Below are positions 1-13,624 of a DNA stretch of 64,000 nt, piece by piece. A program made the position numbers and the translations under genes. This DNA is from Onchocerca volvulus (taxonomy: Eukaryota > Nematoda > Chromadorea > Rhabditida > Onchocercidae). The notes beneath the pieces are model-generated. The model made no database searches and was not told where the DNA came from. It saw only the letters and a list, made by a program, of their open reading frames with translations. Where the stretch lies: contig HG738138.1 of assembly GCA_000499405.2 (NCBI GenBank), forward strand, positions 17,715,119 through 17,779,118, read 5' to 3'. Every line of letters begins with the position of its first letter. Position 1 is the first letter of the stretch.

Positions 1-367
1 AGTTTAAATTAATTCACATCGATAGCTACAAAAATAAATTTGTCACAGCAACTATTTAAGTTTTGTCATCATATGTCAATTTTTTCAAATTTTATCAATT
101 TTCCAAACTTTGTCTTCAAATTTAATAATTTTTGCTTTGCAATTTAAATTTTCGAAGCAATTTTATGAAAGATAGAAATTAGGAAAAGTTTAATTTTTTT
201 TTTTCAAATTCTTTCATACTTAAACATTTAATTAAAAACTGTAAACACTGTTCGATCCAAATTTCAAAAAAGTTTTTAAATAAAAACAAATTTATAGCAT
301 ATAGTTTGGAATATATGAAAATCAATTGAAGTGCATCGTAACATTTATGGGATTTTAATGCCACTAG

Positions 368-1221
368 ACTGTACCGGTTCGATTTAAACTATGTGATGAA
401 GTTTGCTGTTGTTATGTAAATATACCTCCCTCTCACTCAATCACGACCTCATTTCAGGTAAAATAAATAAACATTCGTTTCACGAAAGCAACAGATCATC
501 AAGAAAATAAATCACCAATTTTTTTGAATAATTAAAGCAATTGCCAAGCATTTCTTCTATTTAAACATGGATATTTGAGTCATTTATTAGTATTTTAATA
601 AAAGTTGTAGGCTTAAAAAGTTCTTTTCGACTTTAAATCAAGAAGTTTAGAAAAATTTTAATTAAGTTTTTTTTGTTTTAATTCTTCAAAATCCGATATT
701 AACATAGCATCCATATTGCATCGTGCTTCGCACTGACGTAGAGCCAGAAAGTTGTCTGTACAATTATCCAAGTTTCAATCAAATTAATTTCTTGATGAAT
801 TGAAACAAATAATGTCCACTTATCATCTATTAAATTTAGAATATTTTTTCTGTTTGTCAGTCAAATAATTATGTATGCTCACGTGCTCTAGTGATTCGAC
901 GTGAGAGTTAAATATTTTTTTCATAAAAAATTACAATTTCGAATATAACAAAGCTTCTTGTGAGGCTTTCGAAAGTATGCTCAATTCCATATTTATTTGA
1001 TTTCACTGACTAATTTTTTAAAAAAAAAAATCATTCAAGGAAATTATTAAATGTTGAAAAAAATCAAATCAGTTTAACAAATAAAACAGACCGTTTCAGC
1101 AGAAATTTCCAGGAAACCGAGAAAGAGATATAGTAAACAATGCGCCACGGATCCAGAATACATTCCTGATAATTATTTCAATGATAATAACAATAAAAAT
1201 AGATTACACTTACAAAAATAA
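368..1221 (+). CDS. 3' end of an unrecognised Cys-containing protein (three exons, partial)
   Basis: Three exon-like blocks join in one frame: 368-457 (after CACTAG, donor CAG|GTAAAA), 708-771 (after ACATAG, donor weak GTTTCA) and 1100-1221 (after TTTCAG, ending TAA). Phases 0/0, 0/1 and 1/stop all agree, which is the main evidence. The joined peptide is about 91 residues. It begins TVPVRFKLCDEVCCCYV, has HPYCIVLRTD and ESCLYNYP in the middle, and ends with a basic stretch RKPRKRYSK, one Cys, then an Asn/Asp-rich tail. I do not recognise the family. Upstream exons would lie left of the window, since the first block opens in phase 0 with no usable start. These blocks are more GC-rich than the surrounding DNA, as true exons here are. 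No function is proposed; a chance assembly of open frames remains possible. Confidence 0.42.
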
Positions 1222-4200
1222 ATGCATACGATAAATCCAAACTATTTTCTCTTGAAGAAAATGGTTCTGAAGATACTTATTTTGTTGGCTGAAATACCGA
1301 AAAATGAAAACTAAAAACTGTGAAATTTTTCATTTCAATAGAATTGACAAGTTCCCACAACATTTGGCCATTTGGCTTGAAAAAAAAATAGGCTAAAATA
1401 GTTGAAAGTAAAGAAAACTTGAAAGTTTCAAATTTTCATAAAAATTGATTAAGACAGGTATATTGGATCGATCGACAGGATGTGACGAGGTAATTTGTTC
1501 ATTTTGATTTGGCAAAAAAAAAAAAAAAAAAAAAATGTGAAGAAATTTTAAATCTTAAAGATGTCTGATTTGAGACATTTATATATCAAAACATTAGTAA
1601 TAGTTGCTTACAAAAGTCATTGAATAGAGCGCTTACAAAATTCAATTATCAAAGGATCGATGATGTTCGTGTCCTTCGTCTAAACCAAACTTTCAAAGCT
1701 GTGCTATTACTACTGCGATTGCTACTTATTTCTCTCTGTACGGTATTTCTGAGAGATAATTCGTAATTTATGCAAATAAAAGATTTTGAAATGCTGTAAT
1801 CAATATTCAATCAAAAATATTTCAGCGTATATTGCAGAGTTCAGCAAAATTCAACTTTAATGTTCATGATTTGATTAGCTGAAGTTAGCAATTTACAATC
1901 AAGTGAATAAAGAAATGGAAAAATAGGCTGAATTTTTTGGTAATTAAATAGATATTTAAAGCTTTTAATTCAATAATATTGTAAGCTTGAGAATTTTCAA
2001 ATGTTCAAAAAACTAATTTTTTGTATTAAGCTTTTAGTTTGAACTTTTGTCAAAAAAAAAAAAAAAAAAAGGGAAAAAATGAAAAAGACGAATTTTCCAC
2101 TGATGCCTTTTATGAAGGGAATGTGTTAACAGAGCGCATGAAGACATAAAGAAGCATAAAATAGATGCTATCATTCCTTAAATTTACAAATTTAGCAACC
2201 TTGAAAATTGTGAGATGACTCGTATCACAGGACAAAGGATGGAAAGTTAGCGAGCAAAATGAATTTTATTTTTCGACGAAAGACGATATATATGAGTAAT
2301 TTTATGTGACACTTTCGTAAGTTTTAATTTTGGCTTTATCAATTTCAAGGATTATTTCAAGGATAAATCAAAGTTATTATTTATCTTTATGTACATCGGT
2401 CGTCGCCAACATTCTTTTTTGTATTTGAATTTTGATTATAATTTATTGCAATCATAATTATAGTGTCTTCACTATACGATAAAATAATGCATTTTACAAC
2501 CATTTTGTTTTCATTCAGTGTTCCTGCAAATAAATGGAGTACTTGTTTAAGTCATTATTGAGATGAAAAAGTCGACTGAATGATTGAAATTGAAAGCGTT
2601 GCAAACTTCAACAATTGTACGCTTTATTGTAAATGAAATTTTGACAGATTTATTTGACATTGTCATTAATTGAATAGCAAAATTTAGAACGTTTCAATTT
2701 TTGCCAGTTTTTCTGAATCAATGTTGATTTTATGATCCCCATAAATTCAAAGTATTCCTTATTGTTAGCATCATCAAACTTATTAGCTTAATATTTCAAA
2801 CAGAAGACATCTTATTTCCGTAAATCTTTCCTTTGTTGAATTTTTTTATCCCACCAAAGAAATTTCATTTTGCTCAATGATTTTCAAATTCATAGCCATG
2901 TCTTACTGTAAGAAAAGGAAAAAATAAATCAACATAAAATAAATATCAGCAAGCAATATTTGTTTTTGGAATTTGATGTAGAAATTCATAAATAAACTTA
3001 ATATTTCAATAAATTTGACTACAGCATAACTAATGATTGTTTTAATAAGGTTAATTTCCATTTGAGAAGGAAATGCGGCATTTGAAGTGTTATTCTAAAT
3101 TTCAATTCCATTTTAAGTTCTATAATTTATAAGGTTTTTTTTTTTATGCTTTCCTAGCATCAGGTAAAGAGGAAAACTCCTGAAGAAAGCAAACATCATA
3201 TCAAACAGTGATCATGAATCAGTTATATGTTAAATACATCAAGAAATTATCGAATTAAATGTCCAAGTAGTCATCGCATTTTCGTAAAATGCATTTGATG
3301 TAGCCTTTAAATAATTCAAAGATATAAATAGTTTTTAAATATTGAAAACACTTGAATAAACAAACTAAAGGTAATTTCTTCCAATAAAAGCTAATTTACA
3401 ATAATTCAAGGATTAAAAAGTCATAAACCACAATTTAAAAAAAGTCACAGACCACAATCTACGTCTTGATTTTTCCTAACTTGGTATTTTTTAAGAGAAC
3501 TATAAGTTGGAACCTGTTAAAATTGAATGAAATATCAATGAAAAGTGATTAATGATATGTATTAGGAAGTCATTTCTTTACAAGAAAACATATTCTAACA
3601 TGAAAATTATCGATAGAATATCAAATAACTGATTAATTAATTGGTATGGACAAATTAATGAATCGACTGTATATTCTGAAAATTTCACTGCTCAATAATT
3701 TGCGTAGTTATTTGACAATCGTTCAATTTTGTGTGATTATTTTAAATAAATATTAAATTCTTGATAACTTTATTTCAGTAAAGTTCTATTTCATTTTTAT
3801 TTCAATAAAGTAGATGACCAATAAATATGATAATGATGGTAACAATTTAATCAATTTATGACTTTGTTGACCATTTGATTTTTGCTTTATCTGGTAAGGC
3901 GGAATTGTGATACTTGAATTAATTTGTTGCATGTCTGTTAAATTTCGTTCAGGTATTTTATAAGTGATTACTTCGACACATGCTTGCGGCCACCTGGAAT
4001 TGCTATTTCAGATACTTCTTTTTATTTATAAAATTTTCAAAAGTACACTTCTTGATTCTATTGATAAACTGGAAAATGTCTATCAGCAAATATATTAGAA
4101 TTGATGTAATGATATTTCCTTTTCAAATCATTTCATTTCAAAAAGCTGGCTCAAATTTTAAGTTCTTAAATCATTGCTGCTATTTAAAAACAGTGATGGC

Positions 4201-4277
4201 GTTGATATCTTGACGGTTCAAACAATGCATGTATTTACCTTTGATGATTATCAGCCTTTCCAGATTTGAAGTTTAAT
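1222..4277. other. gene-free AT-rich stretch
   Basis: Long A/T homopolymers (for example near 1515-1535 and 2051-2070) and no exon chain that I can support. A 38-codon open frame on the minus strand near 1655-1770 was considered and set aside. Confidence 0.5.
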
Positions 4278-6451
4278 TCAGAAATTTTTTTGATTCAAAT
4301 ATCCAATTCTAAATTTGACTTGCTATCACCGAAAAATTAAACAAACCTGCTAATTACTGCTGTATCAAGAGACATCTTCTCCATGGATTTGAACGATTTT
4401 CTCGTTAATGAAATTACTTTTTCAACTATTTCATAACCGCAATCATGAGCAATTATTGGAAAATCGCAGTGCAGTGAACAAAGGACATATCTAAAGCAAG
4501 TAATATTAAATGAACCAGTTGTTTAGTTGTTTAGCTCATCAAATCAACTGATAATAAATCAAAATTGTCGCCAAATTCTTTTGATCACAAGCTATACAAT
4601 AAAGTGCAGTAGAACTATAATACCAAACTTCCAAACCATTTATTTTAATCTCAGTAATACTGTATTTAATAAATTTTAAGCAATCATTCAATAACTTACT
4701 CGCATGACTCATTTAGGTAATTCTCAAGAATGGTTGCGTCACTATTAAGAATGAAATGTCGAAAATTCCGCGCTATAGAATGAAACGCTTCCTGATTTCG
4801 CGTGCATGTGCGCATACAAAACTGCCTTATCTGTGAATCCAATCGAGCCAAGCATCCAAAATTTTCTTTGATATCTGAGTTTCACAAATATTTCAGTAAT
4901 TATTTGAAAACAATTAGCAATGAAATTTTTAAAAATATATAATTATTTGATTAAATTGCAAAATCGAATGTGGCATAATTATCTTGGACGCTATTTATTG
5001 CATTTTTTAAAACTATGTTTTCAAAATATGAGAAATGGCAAGAAGATAATTTTGAACGATACTAAAAAGGTCGACAATAGAAATTGGTGAGAAAATAAAA
5101 TTTACTGAATTTCGAATGCAAAAGACATTAAATAAAATATATTAAATTTTAAGAAAAAGAAAAAGAATCAGCTGCTATAAAAGTGCAAAAATTTCGCATC
5201 AAAGGTGCGAAGAGAAATAAATTAAGAACATCAAAATTAAAAAAAAAAAATATATATATATATATTTCGAATCCAGCTGTCATATGATACATACCTTTAA
5301 AATTGTAAATACATATATGGTCGATAATTTGTGAGTATCGCATCAAAATTTCTCTTGAATAACTGGGAATACACATTGAACAGCAGTATTCAAATTGGTG
5401 AAATTCTCTCAAATATTGAATTCAAAATATATAAAACTAAAAATAATCAAAAATGAAAATATTGTAAAATGAATAAAATATAGAAAATCAATCACGAATA
5501 TTGTATGTTGTCCCATTTATGATCAAATTCACTTCATTTTTTTCAAGTACTGGCTTCCCTACTTGTTTATTTTTGCAATTACTTTACTTCATCCCAATAA
5601 TTCTTCAGCGATTATCTATTACTATAACTACAAAAAAAGCTTCTTATATTCAGAAATATAAGCTGAAAAATTGAAATATGAATTGATGACTCAAATGAAT
5701 TATTCTTCATTGGAATGAAAGTAGTGCGTTTCCAATAAGAAATAATGCCTTGAATTTCAGAATTTGAATCCAAAATCAGAATTTCAAAATTCGAAAGAAT
5801 GAAATTAGATTTGAAAAAAATAAAGCAATCAACAAAGATAGTGGAAAAAGAAAAATACATTTAAACTATTGACTAAAATATTCTTCACTTTTTATTATAA
5901 AATTGTTTGTAAGAAAAGGAACATACTTGCAGAAATGATGGAGAATGGTACTGTTGGACATTGCAAATAAGAAGCTATTATAATTGAGATTTAGTAAATT
6001 TGTTGTTTCATTTCTTCCAATACTTTCTATCAAATCATTCACCAACTGCATTGAACATTGACCACAGCATGTCTCCTGATTGTCCATGTAATTTAAGCTA
6101 TAAATTTTGCATTTTTTTTTTTTTTTTTGAAAAACAAGCGTATTAAAACGTATCAAAAAAAACATATTAAAAACCAATTTCATCTTAAATTTCCCAAGAA
6201 TTTGATAAATCGGATTTTTCATTTAGAAAATGCTTCTTATAACAACAAAATGTGCAACTGAATAATCTATCAGATTTCTAAAGATTTGAAATTTATTATC
6301 AAGCATAGAAATTCGGAACGTAAAACTTTGCGAAAAAAGATTACCTTGATAAGGGTGTTACTGGATATGTGCTTGGTTTTTGACTTAGAACATTTTGCGG
6401 ATATTGTAATAATAATCTGATAAGAGTTAACCATAAAGTGAACAACATCAT
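4278..6451 (-). CDS. secreted Cys-rich protein, CPG4/DUF19-like
   Basis: Six exons fit in phase: 6345-6451, 5927-6097, 5295-5407, 4700-4874, 4347-4490 and 4278-4308, giving about 246 residues. The start at 6451 is followed by a hydrophobic signal peptide (MMLFTLWLTLIRLLL), so the product should enter the secretory pathway. The body has two Cys modules. The first contains ETCCGQC, HHFCKEF, FEYCCSMC and HICIYNF; the second contains CLARLD, FCMRTC, ESCEYVLCSLHC and HDCGYE. Repeated CxxxC/CCxxC spacing with intervening helices resembles nematode CPG4 (chondroitin proteoglycan) or DUF19-type secreted domains; this family call is from memory of the pattern and is tentative. Asn-rich NxT/S sites (GRNETT, MSNST, LNESC) suggest N-glycosylation. 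The last exon is only 31 nt, and a longer 3' end cannot be excluded. Confidence 0.7.
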
Positions 6452-9056
6452 TTTAACAAATTTTGGGAATTCAGCGATAAACTTCAGGAAAATAATCAAA
6501 ATTGAATACAGGACAATCTAAATATCAACCTCAAAATTGTGTATTCATATATATTAAAAGAAATTAGAAATCATTTCTGCAATATCTAATTTATTTTCAC
6601 ATTTGATAGTTACAGAAAATATCTGCAAAAAAAGGCAAAGAAAATCTAGAACAGGTTTTATTTTTTTTTAAATTTTCTTTCATTGTTGAAATTTATATGC
6701 TGAAATTTCAAACTATTAAAAATACGTCAGAATTAAAGAAGCGATCATAAAAAATACAAACATTTTTCATGAGAAATCAAAAACAGTAATAAAAAATCCT
6801 TAAAAATAATTTAAAATCAATAGATTGATAACAATGCTAATAATTTTTAAAAAATGTGAATCAAAAAGAAAAGCCACAAAAGTATGTTACATCAAATACG
6901 ATATTCATAAAATGATTATGAGTGTTATGTCCAATCAATAATACCATTCATTTCTTTATTACCCTATTTTGATTACTTCTAATCGACTTGAATTCACATA
7001 AATTGATCATCTGATATTTTGTATAAAGAACTAGAAGAAAAGCAATTGATATCTGATCCAACAAAAAATTATAATGGGCATCAAAGAAACAATAAAAGCA
7101 CATTTTAATTCCGCTTTCATGATTCTTTATGATTCAAACGACGGAAAAAAAAAATTAATTGCATTTTCATTTATATACATAAGTTTACGTTATAGGAAAA
7201 TAGAGCGAAAAAATATGAAGAAATGTGAATTAGAAGAAATTTAAATAAACTAAACGAACAACAATAAGTCAGAAGGAACTTACAACAATGGTAGAATTTT
7301 TCATTTTTTCTGCAAGACGAAACTATTTCATAACTTATTTCTGTGTCATACTTTACATGAATGATGTTAAATTAGCAAAATATTATATTCCAAAAAGTGA
7401 AATCAATCAGTATGACATTGAAAAAAAAAAAAAAAACACGCACTGGTCAAAGATTAATAATTACGTATTGTAATCAATTTTAGTGAATAATTAAATAGTT
7501 ACACCATAAATTGTATATCATATACATAAGTAGTATTTATGATCAAAATTGAAATCAGATTCAAATCATAACCTTTTCTAATTGATCGATTATAAATAGA
7601 TAATCTGACTAACATTACTGAAGTTATATGAACTGAAATTCGAATCACTTTGTTAAGTTATCAATTAAAATAGCTAGACATTAAGTACAACTATCTTCCA
7701 GTCTTTTGAATTTCATATCGTATAGTGACGGGCAATATTTGAAAAAAGCTCAGTGCTAACTCTTAAATATTATTCTCTCATTAAATATCTATCAGATCTT
7801 TCAAAGCTTATACAAAATCAAAAAATTCAATCAAAATTAGTCAGATTAAACATCTCTACAGAATATCATAAGATTTTTTTTATTGCGAATGGAAGAAAGC
7901 TAATGAGAAATTAGTCCTTGAAGTTTTAATGATTGATCAATAAAAGAAATGAGATCTCAACTCACTAAGAATTGAAAATTTTTTTGTGCGAAACATTCCT
8001 TGAACTTGCTTATATATCGGACCTTCCAATAGCATTGACATGTCCATTTATGTTCGCTTATCATCGGTTCTCATTCAAAATAAATGGAAACATTCCTTAA
8101 CTAGTTTAAACTGGTTTAATCCACCATTGTTCCGTCATGATGCTATTCCAACCAGAAATGTTCAAGCAGTACAATGATAAGCGCATTCATTCTATGAACA
8201 TCCAGTTTTTATTTCAAAATATTTCCATGCAAAAGAGATATTACATTAACTTAATTGGCTTCTAATTAAATCAAAATTGTCATTTCTCAATACAACTGGT
8301 CCTCAATATAAATGCTATCAGAACGAGTGACCATACGGAGGAAACCTAACCAATTTTCAAGTTCAACCGAACTTAAATTCATTCTAGTATTTGAAGTCGA
8401 TTAAAATTTAATCTTGAATAATCCTTAATGGACTTGAACGGTGATCTGTTTATGATGGAGTCTAGTAGAGCAAACCCAACACAATTATTTATGCATTATT
8501 TGAATTTCTGGAAAAACCATGACCAAAACAATTATACAACTCTTTCAACCAATCTGAACCGAAGATGTTCATCCATTAGTTCGTTAACCGTGTTTGATGT
8601 TTACAACTATAAACTTTATTGCCACCAGTTTTTAAGACGGAATAAATAACAATATTTTGACATATCCAAATATTATTTACCAATCCCATAACATCTTTGC
8701 ATAAATGGGTAACAGCAATAATTTCACAAAAAATAAGTTGTTAATCTGTTCATGTTTGAGTTTTGCCATCTTTTTCTCCCGGAATTTTGCTACTTGCTAT
8801 CTCTACATCATCCATCAGAGATACGGAAATACCATATCTGAATATGTAAATATATGAATGTACAGAACAAAAGATGCATTACCAAAAATGCTCTTTACAT
8901 CACCCTTTTTATATCTTACTATTAGTAACTTGCCAATTTGACCATATCATTAATAAAATATCTTTCCATAATATCCAGAATGGCAAAGAATGCGATCTTC
9001 CATAAGGAATGACCGAATTCTGTTAAGTTATATCGCAAAAACTGATATATTTAAAA
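6452..9056. other. intergenic region
   Basis: AT-rich DNA between two minus-strand genes. It should include the promoter of the Cys-rich gene just above 6452. Two short plus-strand open frames (about 8132-8274 and 8428-8649) have no splice or family support. I see no RNA gene. Confidence 0.4.
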
Positions 9057-12000
9057 TCAACTGCAGTTTAATGATATGTACCTGCTTAATTGTAATGAAG
9101 TAGCTTCAACAGGACATTTTGTCATAAGATCATTGCCTTCCTTGCTTTTCGGAAAAGCGATAACTTCTCGAATTGGTACACTTGAGTCTCCTCGTCCAAT
9201 TAATAAAGCCATATATCGGTCAAGACCAATTGCGAAACCACCATGGGGTGGGGCACCGTAAGATAATGCTTTTAGCATATGCTCCTGAACATAAATGAAT
9301 ACTAAAATCCAAAAACGATGAAATTAGATCAGCATGCTTATAAAAAGAAGTGGCTCTGCACGACTCATCAGGTAGAGAGAACAAACACGAATATCTATAC
9401 ACAATCAAGTATGCACATACAAAGACCATACAAAATAATTTCACAATAGAGTTTAATACATGAATAATCCATATTTTTTCAACTATACAATTAAATATAT
9501 CGAATGTATTGTGTTAAACTAAAAAAAAAAGGATGATTCGTATAACATACAAGTTCTTCTGTTGATTCGCCAAGTATAGTAGATAACACATGTCGCTGAA
9601 TATCTTCATTATGAATTCGAATTGAACCCCCACCCAGTTCAACACCATTCAAAACCAAATCATAATGCTGACCTGCAATATTCCTGCCCATAACTTATCG
9701 CATCCAAAAAAAAAAGATGAGAAAAAAGATAAAAAAATCGATTTCAACATTCCTTCAGTAACAAATGCAATTCATATTTTAATTCTATTTTTTTACAAAT
9801 TTATTTATCGAAATAAAATTCAACATTTAAAAAAAAAAAAAAAAAGACCGGTAATCGAAAGAAGTTTATTCGGCTTATACAGCAGTGGTAAATCATCGGG
9901 TATAGGAGCAGTAAAAGGATGATGAGCACTTTCTAGACGACCCTCCGCATCAACTGTGAACAATGGAAAATGTGTTATCCAAACAAATTCCATGCGTTGT
10001 TCGGCTCGTAAATGCATCGCTTCACCAACCAAGTGTCGCAATTGACCAAGTGTCCACCTTACACCGGCATTATCGCCCCACATAAACAAAACCATTTAGT
10101 TTCATGCTGTTTGACAAGAAAAAAAAAAAAAAAAAAGAAAAAATTCAATCATATTGTTAATCGTCTCACATTATGGAATAAGACGTGACATAACCAAATA
10201 TACTAGTATCTTTATATAGTAACTATGCAATTTTTATTATTTTAATAACATTTTCTCTATTAAATGCATCACTTATGGTAAATTTATCGTTACTGATAGT
10301 GAAATTCAATTGTAGAATAAAAAAATAAAAAACTTTACTAATCATTAATCACTCATTAACTAATGAAACTCGATGTTGAATAACGACTTGAAACGTAAGA
10401 ATTTTTTACAAAAAATCAAAAATAAAGAAAATCATCAAAATTTACGATATGACAGCAACGTCTTTTTCTTTGATACCAAATTTTTCTATTAGGACGTCAT
10501 TTCGAATTTCCATAAACCAATCTTTTTCTGAGGCTTTCAGAAATTTAAAATTCTGAAATTTCATTCATTTAGGAAATAATGATAATGAGCATTATTATAA
10601 AGAACTAAAAATAAAGAAAAATTTGATGGTAAAAATTCACAGTATAACAGCAATGTTTTTTTCGATATTAAATTTTTCTACCAGAATATCAAAATGGAAA
10701 GAGAGACATCAGATGCAGCTAAGGACTCAAATGAAATAAACTAGGAGGAAAATTTGACATGCATAAACATCGCAATCTAGATGAGATTACAATGTTCATA
10801 TCGCGTTGAAAAGGAATAAACCGACAACAAAAATTGTAAACCTGTGATAATACATTGTCTCGCAAAATTCGAGTCCATTCACTCAAGTTCTCCTTATTAA
10901 CAACACCTTCCGCACTTTTAGCAATGAAAACTTTCACAACGAAATCAGGAATTTCATGCCTTCGTAGGAATGAAAGCTCGGAAGTGCAATCTTCGATAGT
11001 CCATGGAATGCGCAAATCTGGTTTATCGGTACCAAATAAACGTTCAGCCTTCAGATACTTCATCCGTTTGAATGGTATTGAAGGTTTCAAGTCATCCTGA
11101 AATTTCAGTCAAAGATTCATTACAGTAACTATTTTGGCATTAAAATTTCGTTCCTAAACACAATGACAGACATTCTAATCAGCTCCAGAACTAAGGAATC
11201 CAAGTACATACCAGTTCTTTGGGCCATGATTCCACAATAATATTCTCTATCAGTTTCATAACATTGTCTTGATCAGTAAAAGACAATTCGACGTCAATTT
11301 GTGTGAATTCAGGTTGTCGATCTGATTTTGCACCTTCATCACGATAGCACCGAGCAATCTTCAAAAAATTTCAAATTAATGCAATTACAAACTCCAAATC
11401 TGAGTAAGTTTTCCACCAAAACAATTCTAGCAAGTTCATTTCTATATTGCTTATTTTTTGCAATTTCTTGCTATCAGTCAATATTTCAGCTATTTCAGAA
11501 AAAAAATAATTTAACATATTCCTAAGATCTGCTGATTTCCTTACACTCAATAATACTTATATTAATTATCTCTGCAACTATATCCATCATTTCGGAGACA
11601 AATATGATTTTATCCTACTTACCTGAAAATACCTATCAATACCACCACACATCAGCAATTGCTTGAACTGCTGGGGACTTTGTGGCAAAGAATAAAATTT
11701 CCCAAGATTCGGTTTCGGTGCGGGAACAATGAATTCATGTGAACCACCAGGCGTTCGCCGAAACAAAGTTGGTGTTTCAATCTGAATCAGATGAAATGAA
11801 AAAAAAATTTGTTTTCCAGAGATACTCATCAAAACAAGATGCGTAATTAGATTCTACAAATCTTTTCAAGTACAGCTGGAGATAAATTGAATATTTTCAA
11901 CAAATTCTAGTAAGAGTTTAAACATAGGAAAGAAATGTAATTTATTAAATTACAGATGCAAACTTGACTGCCTTAAAGATAATTCTTTATAAAACACTTA

Positions 12001-13309
12001 ATCTATCACTATAAATACAAAACATTTCAGAGCTATCGTTCTTAATATAAGAAAATTATCTATGTTTTGAAACGTACAGAATTTGTGTGATAAAGCTTTT
12101 AGTACTTTAAACTTTATCAACCCTTATTTGATTTAATGAAATTTCAGTATAGAAAACGAAAACCAAAATAAAAGTGCTACGAGTTTGAAGAAATCACCTC
12201 AGTAAACTTCGCTTTTTCGATCAGATACTTTCGTATCCCATGAACAACATTTGCTCTTAGCCTTAAAAAGAATTCAGACAAAATCATATTTAAATCATCA
12301 TATTTATCTTAGATGGAATAGCCAGCACCAAGAACAAAAATAGAGACCTCAATGCTCGCTGCATTCGCTTTGTTCTCAAATCCAGGAAACGGTAACGAAG
12401 TTTCGTTTCCTCGGTTGATGTCAACTCATCTAAAGGATAATTTGCTGGTGAGTTATTCAGTAGTTCTAAATCATTTACCAGTACCTGCAAAAGCTTTTAG
12501 TTCCAAAAAATTTTCAAAGGACACCTAAGAATAGAAAATCATGTGCAGCTGTTTTGAATTCTTCATTTATGAACGGATCAAAAACCAAAATCGTAAAGAG
12601 AAGAAAAACATATGATTTCAGCTCTTTGTAAATTGAACGAACTTCACTGTTTGCAGTTGTTTTTTAAGAATAAAAACCTACTTCAATATCTCCTGTACGC
12701 ATATTTGCATTGCGATATTCTTCACCTCTATCTACAACTACTCCTTCAATTTTTAAAACAGACTCGCAATTGATCATTTTGATTTTCTCGATTAAATCCT
12801 TCTTTTTTTCGGGGACTCTGACCTGCACACTGCCATAGGCATCTCGTAAAACGAGAAAACGATTCAGACGATTGAATTGCAACCATCCGTATAGAGTAAC
12901 TTTCTGGCCTGCAATAATAAAGAACGATTTTTTAGGCTAATCGTGAGTATGAATCATCATCAATGTCGATAATAAACAAAAAGAGCTCTCACGAAATCAC
13001 CTACCTGGATTAGAAAAGAAAAAGACAAGCTATCTGAGACATTGCATTAAATGCTGCTTGAGAGGTTCTTTTGAAATGTATTTTATGCATGACGATTGAG
13101 ATGAAGCTTTAAAATGCAAGCATGCAGCAAGTATGTTTGAAAATACAGGAAATCCCGATTTCCAAGAACGAAAAAAGGAACAAACTTTCATGTCCTATAC
13201 GTAGTTCTCCACAAGTATGCGTACGAAGCGTAAAATCATTAACAGAACGTCGCCGAGCAGTAAAAAAAACCCTGTCACGCAACAAAAGCAACAGTTGAAA
13301 TCGCAGCAT
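9057..13309 (-). CDS. dars-2: mitochondrial aspartyl-tRNA synthetase
   Basis: Class II aminoacyl-tRNA synthetase that charges mitochondrial tRNA-Asp. Exons by phase: 13186-13309, 12682-12908, 12348-12484, 12198-12261, 11623-11781, 11212-11358, 10842-11096, 10446-10552, 9849-10093, 9551-9672 and 9057-9284, about 604 residues (human DARS2 is about 645). The N-terminus is Arg-rich without acids ([16 protein letters not shown]), as in a mitochondrial presequence. It is followed by THTCGELR and the OB-fold anticodon domain ([20 protein letters not shown]). Catalytic core: [27 protein letters not shown], motif 2 [19 protein letters not shown], then [31 protein letters not shown] and motif 3 [14 protein letters not shown]. 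The bacterial-type insertion domain between motifs 2 and 3 is present but poorly conserved. Two oddities: exon 9 has no AG at its in-frame start (10093), and exon 8 has a decayed tandem copy beside it. The stop at 9057 follows a possible donor at about 9082, so the last residues are uncertain. Confidence 0.93.
10440..10700 (-). repeat. tandem duplication of DARS2 exon 8 and flank
   Basis: On the minus strand the end of exon 8 (10446-10510) and its downstream intron match a second stretch at about 10620-10690. Both carry GAAAAATTT, a GTATC/ATATC step, AAAGAAAAAGACG versus GAAAAAAACA, TTGCTGT and then TTTTCTTTATTTTT. The copy nearer the 5' end reads [13 protein letters not shown] against [14 protein letters not shown], but it ends in TGA where exon 8 has its GTAA donor, so it looks dead. 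The offset is about 180 bases. Confidence 0.6.
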
Positions 13310-13624
13310 TATTGCTCCACCTAGAAAACTATATATTAAAATTGCTGTATAATGTCAAAATAGAAATAAAACGAAACAAATAATATTTGGCACTTCACAA
13401 TGCATTTTTGAATTTGTAATCTGATATAAGGGATGCAGCCGGTAAAGGAACTATTCGACATTTTTTAAAGATATCAAAACATTGGAACTAAAGTGCTTTT
13501 AGTGGGAAAGAATAAAGAACCAATTTATTAATTCACAGAAACTCAAGATGAAGGAGAAAAGCCGTAAAAATGTATCTAATAATTTTTATTTTTATTAAAA
13601 TGTATCCAACGATTTATTTTTGCC

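Noticed and set aside
1655..1770. Minus-strand open frame containing KVWFRRRTRTSS, reminiscent of a homeodomain helix
   Set aside because: The true homeodomain core (WFQNRR with its flanks) is absent, and no partner exons were found.
3980..4213. 77-codon plus-strand frame
   Set aside because: Hydrophobic, low-complexity AT-rich composition, no family resemblance, and antisense to the flank of the Cys-rich gene.
8428..8649. 73-codon plus-strand frame, with another open stretch at about 8132-8274
   Set aside because: No splice sites linking them and no recognised domain.
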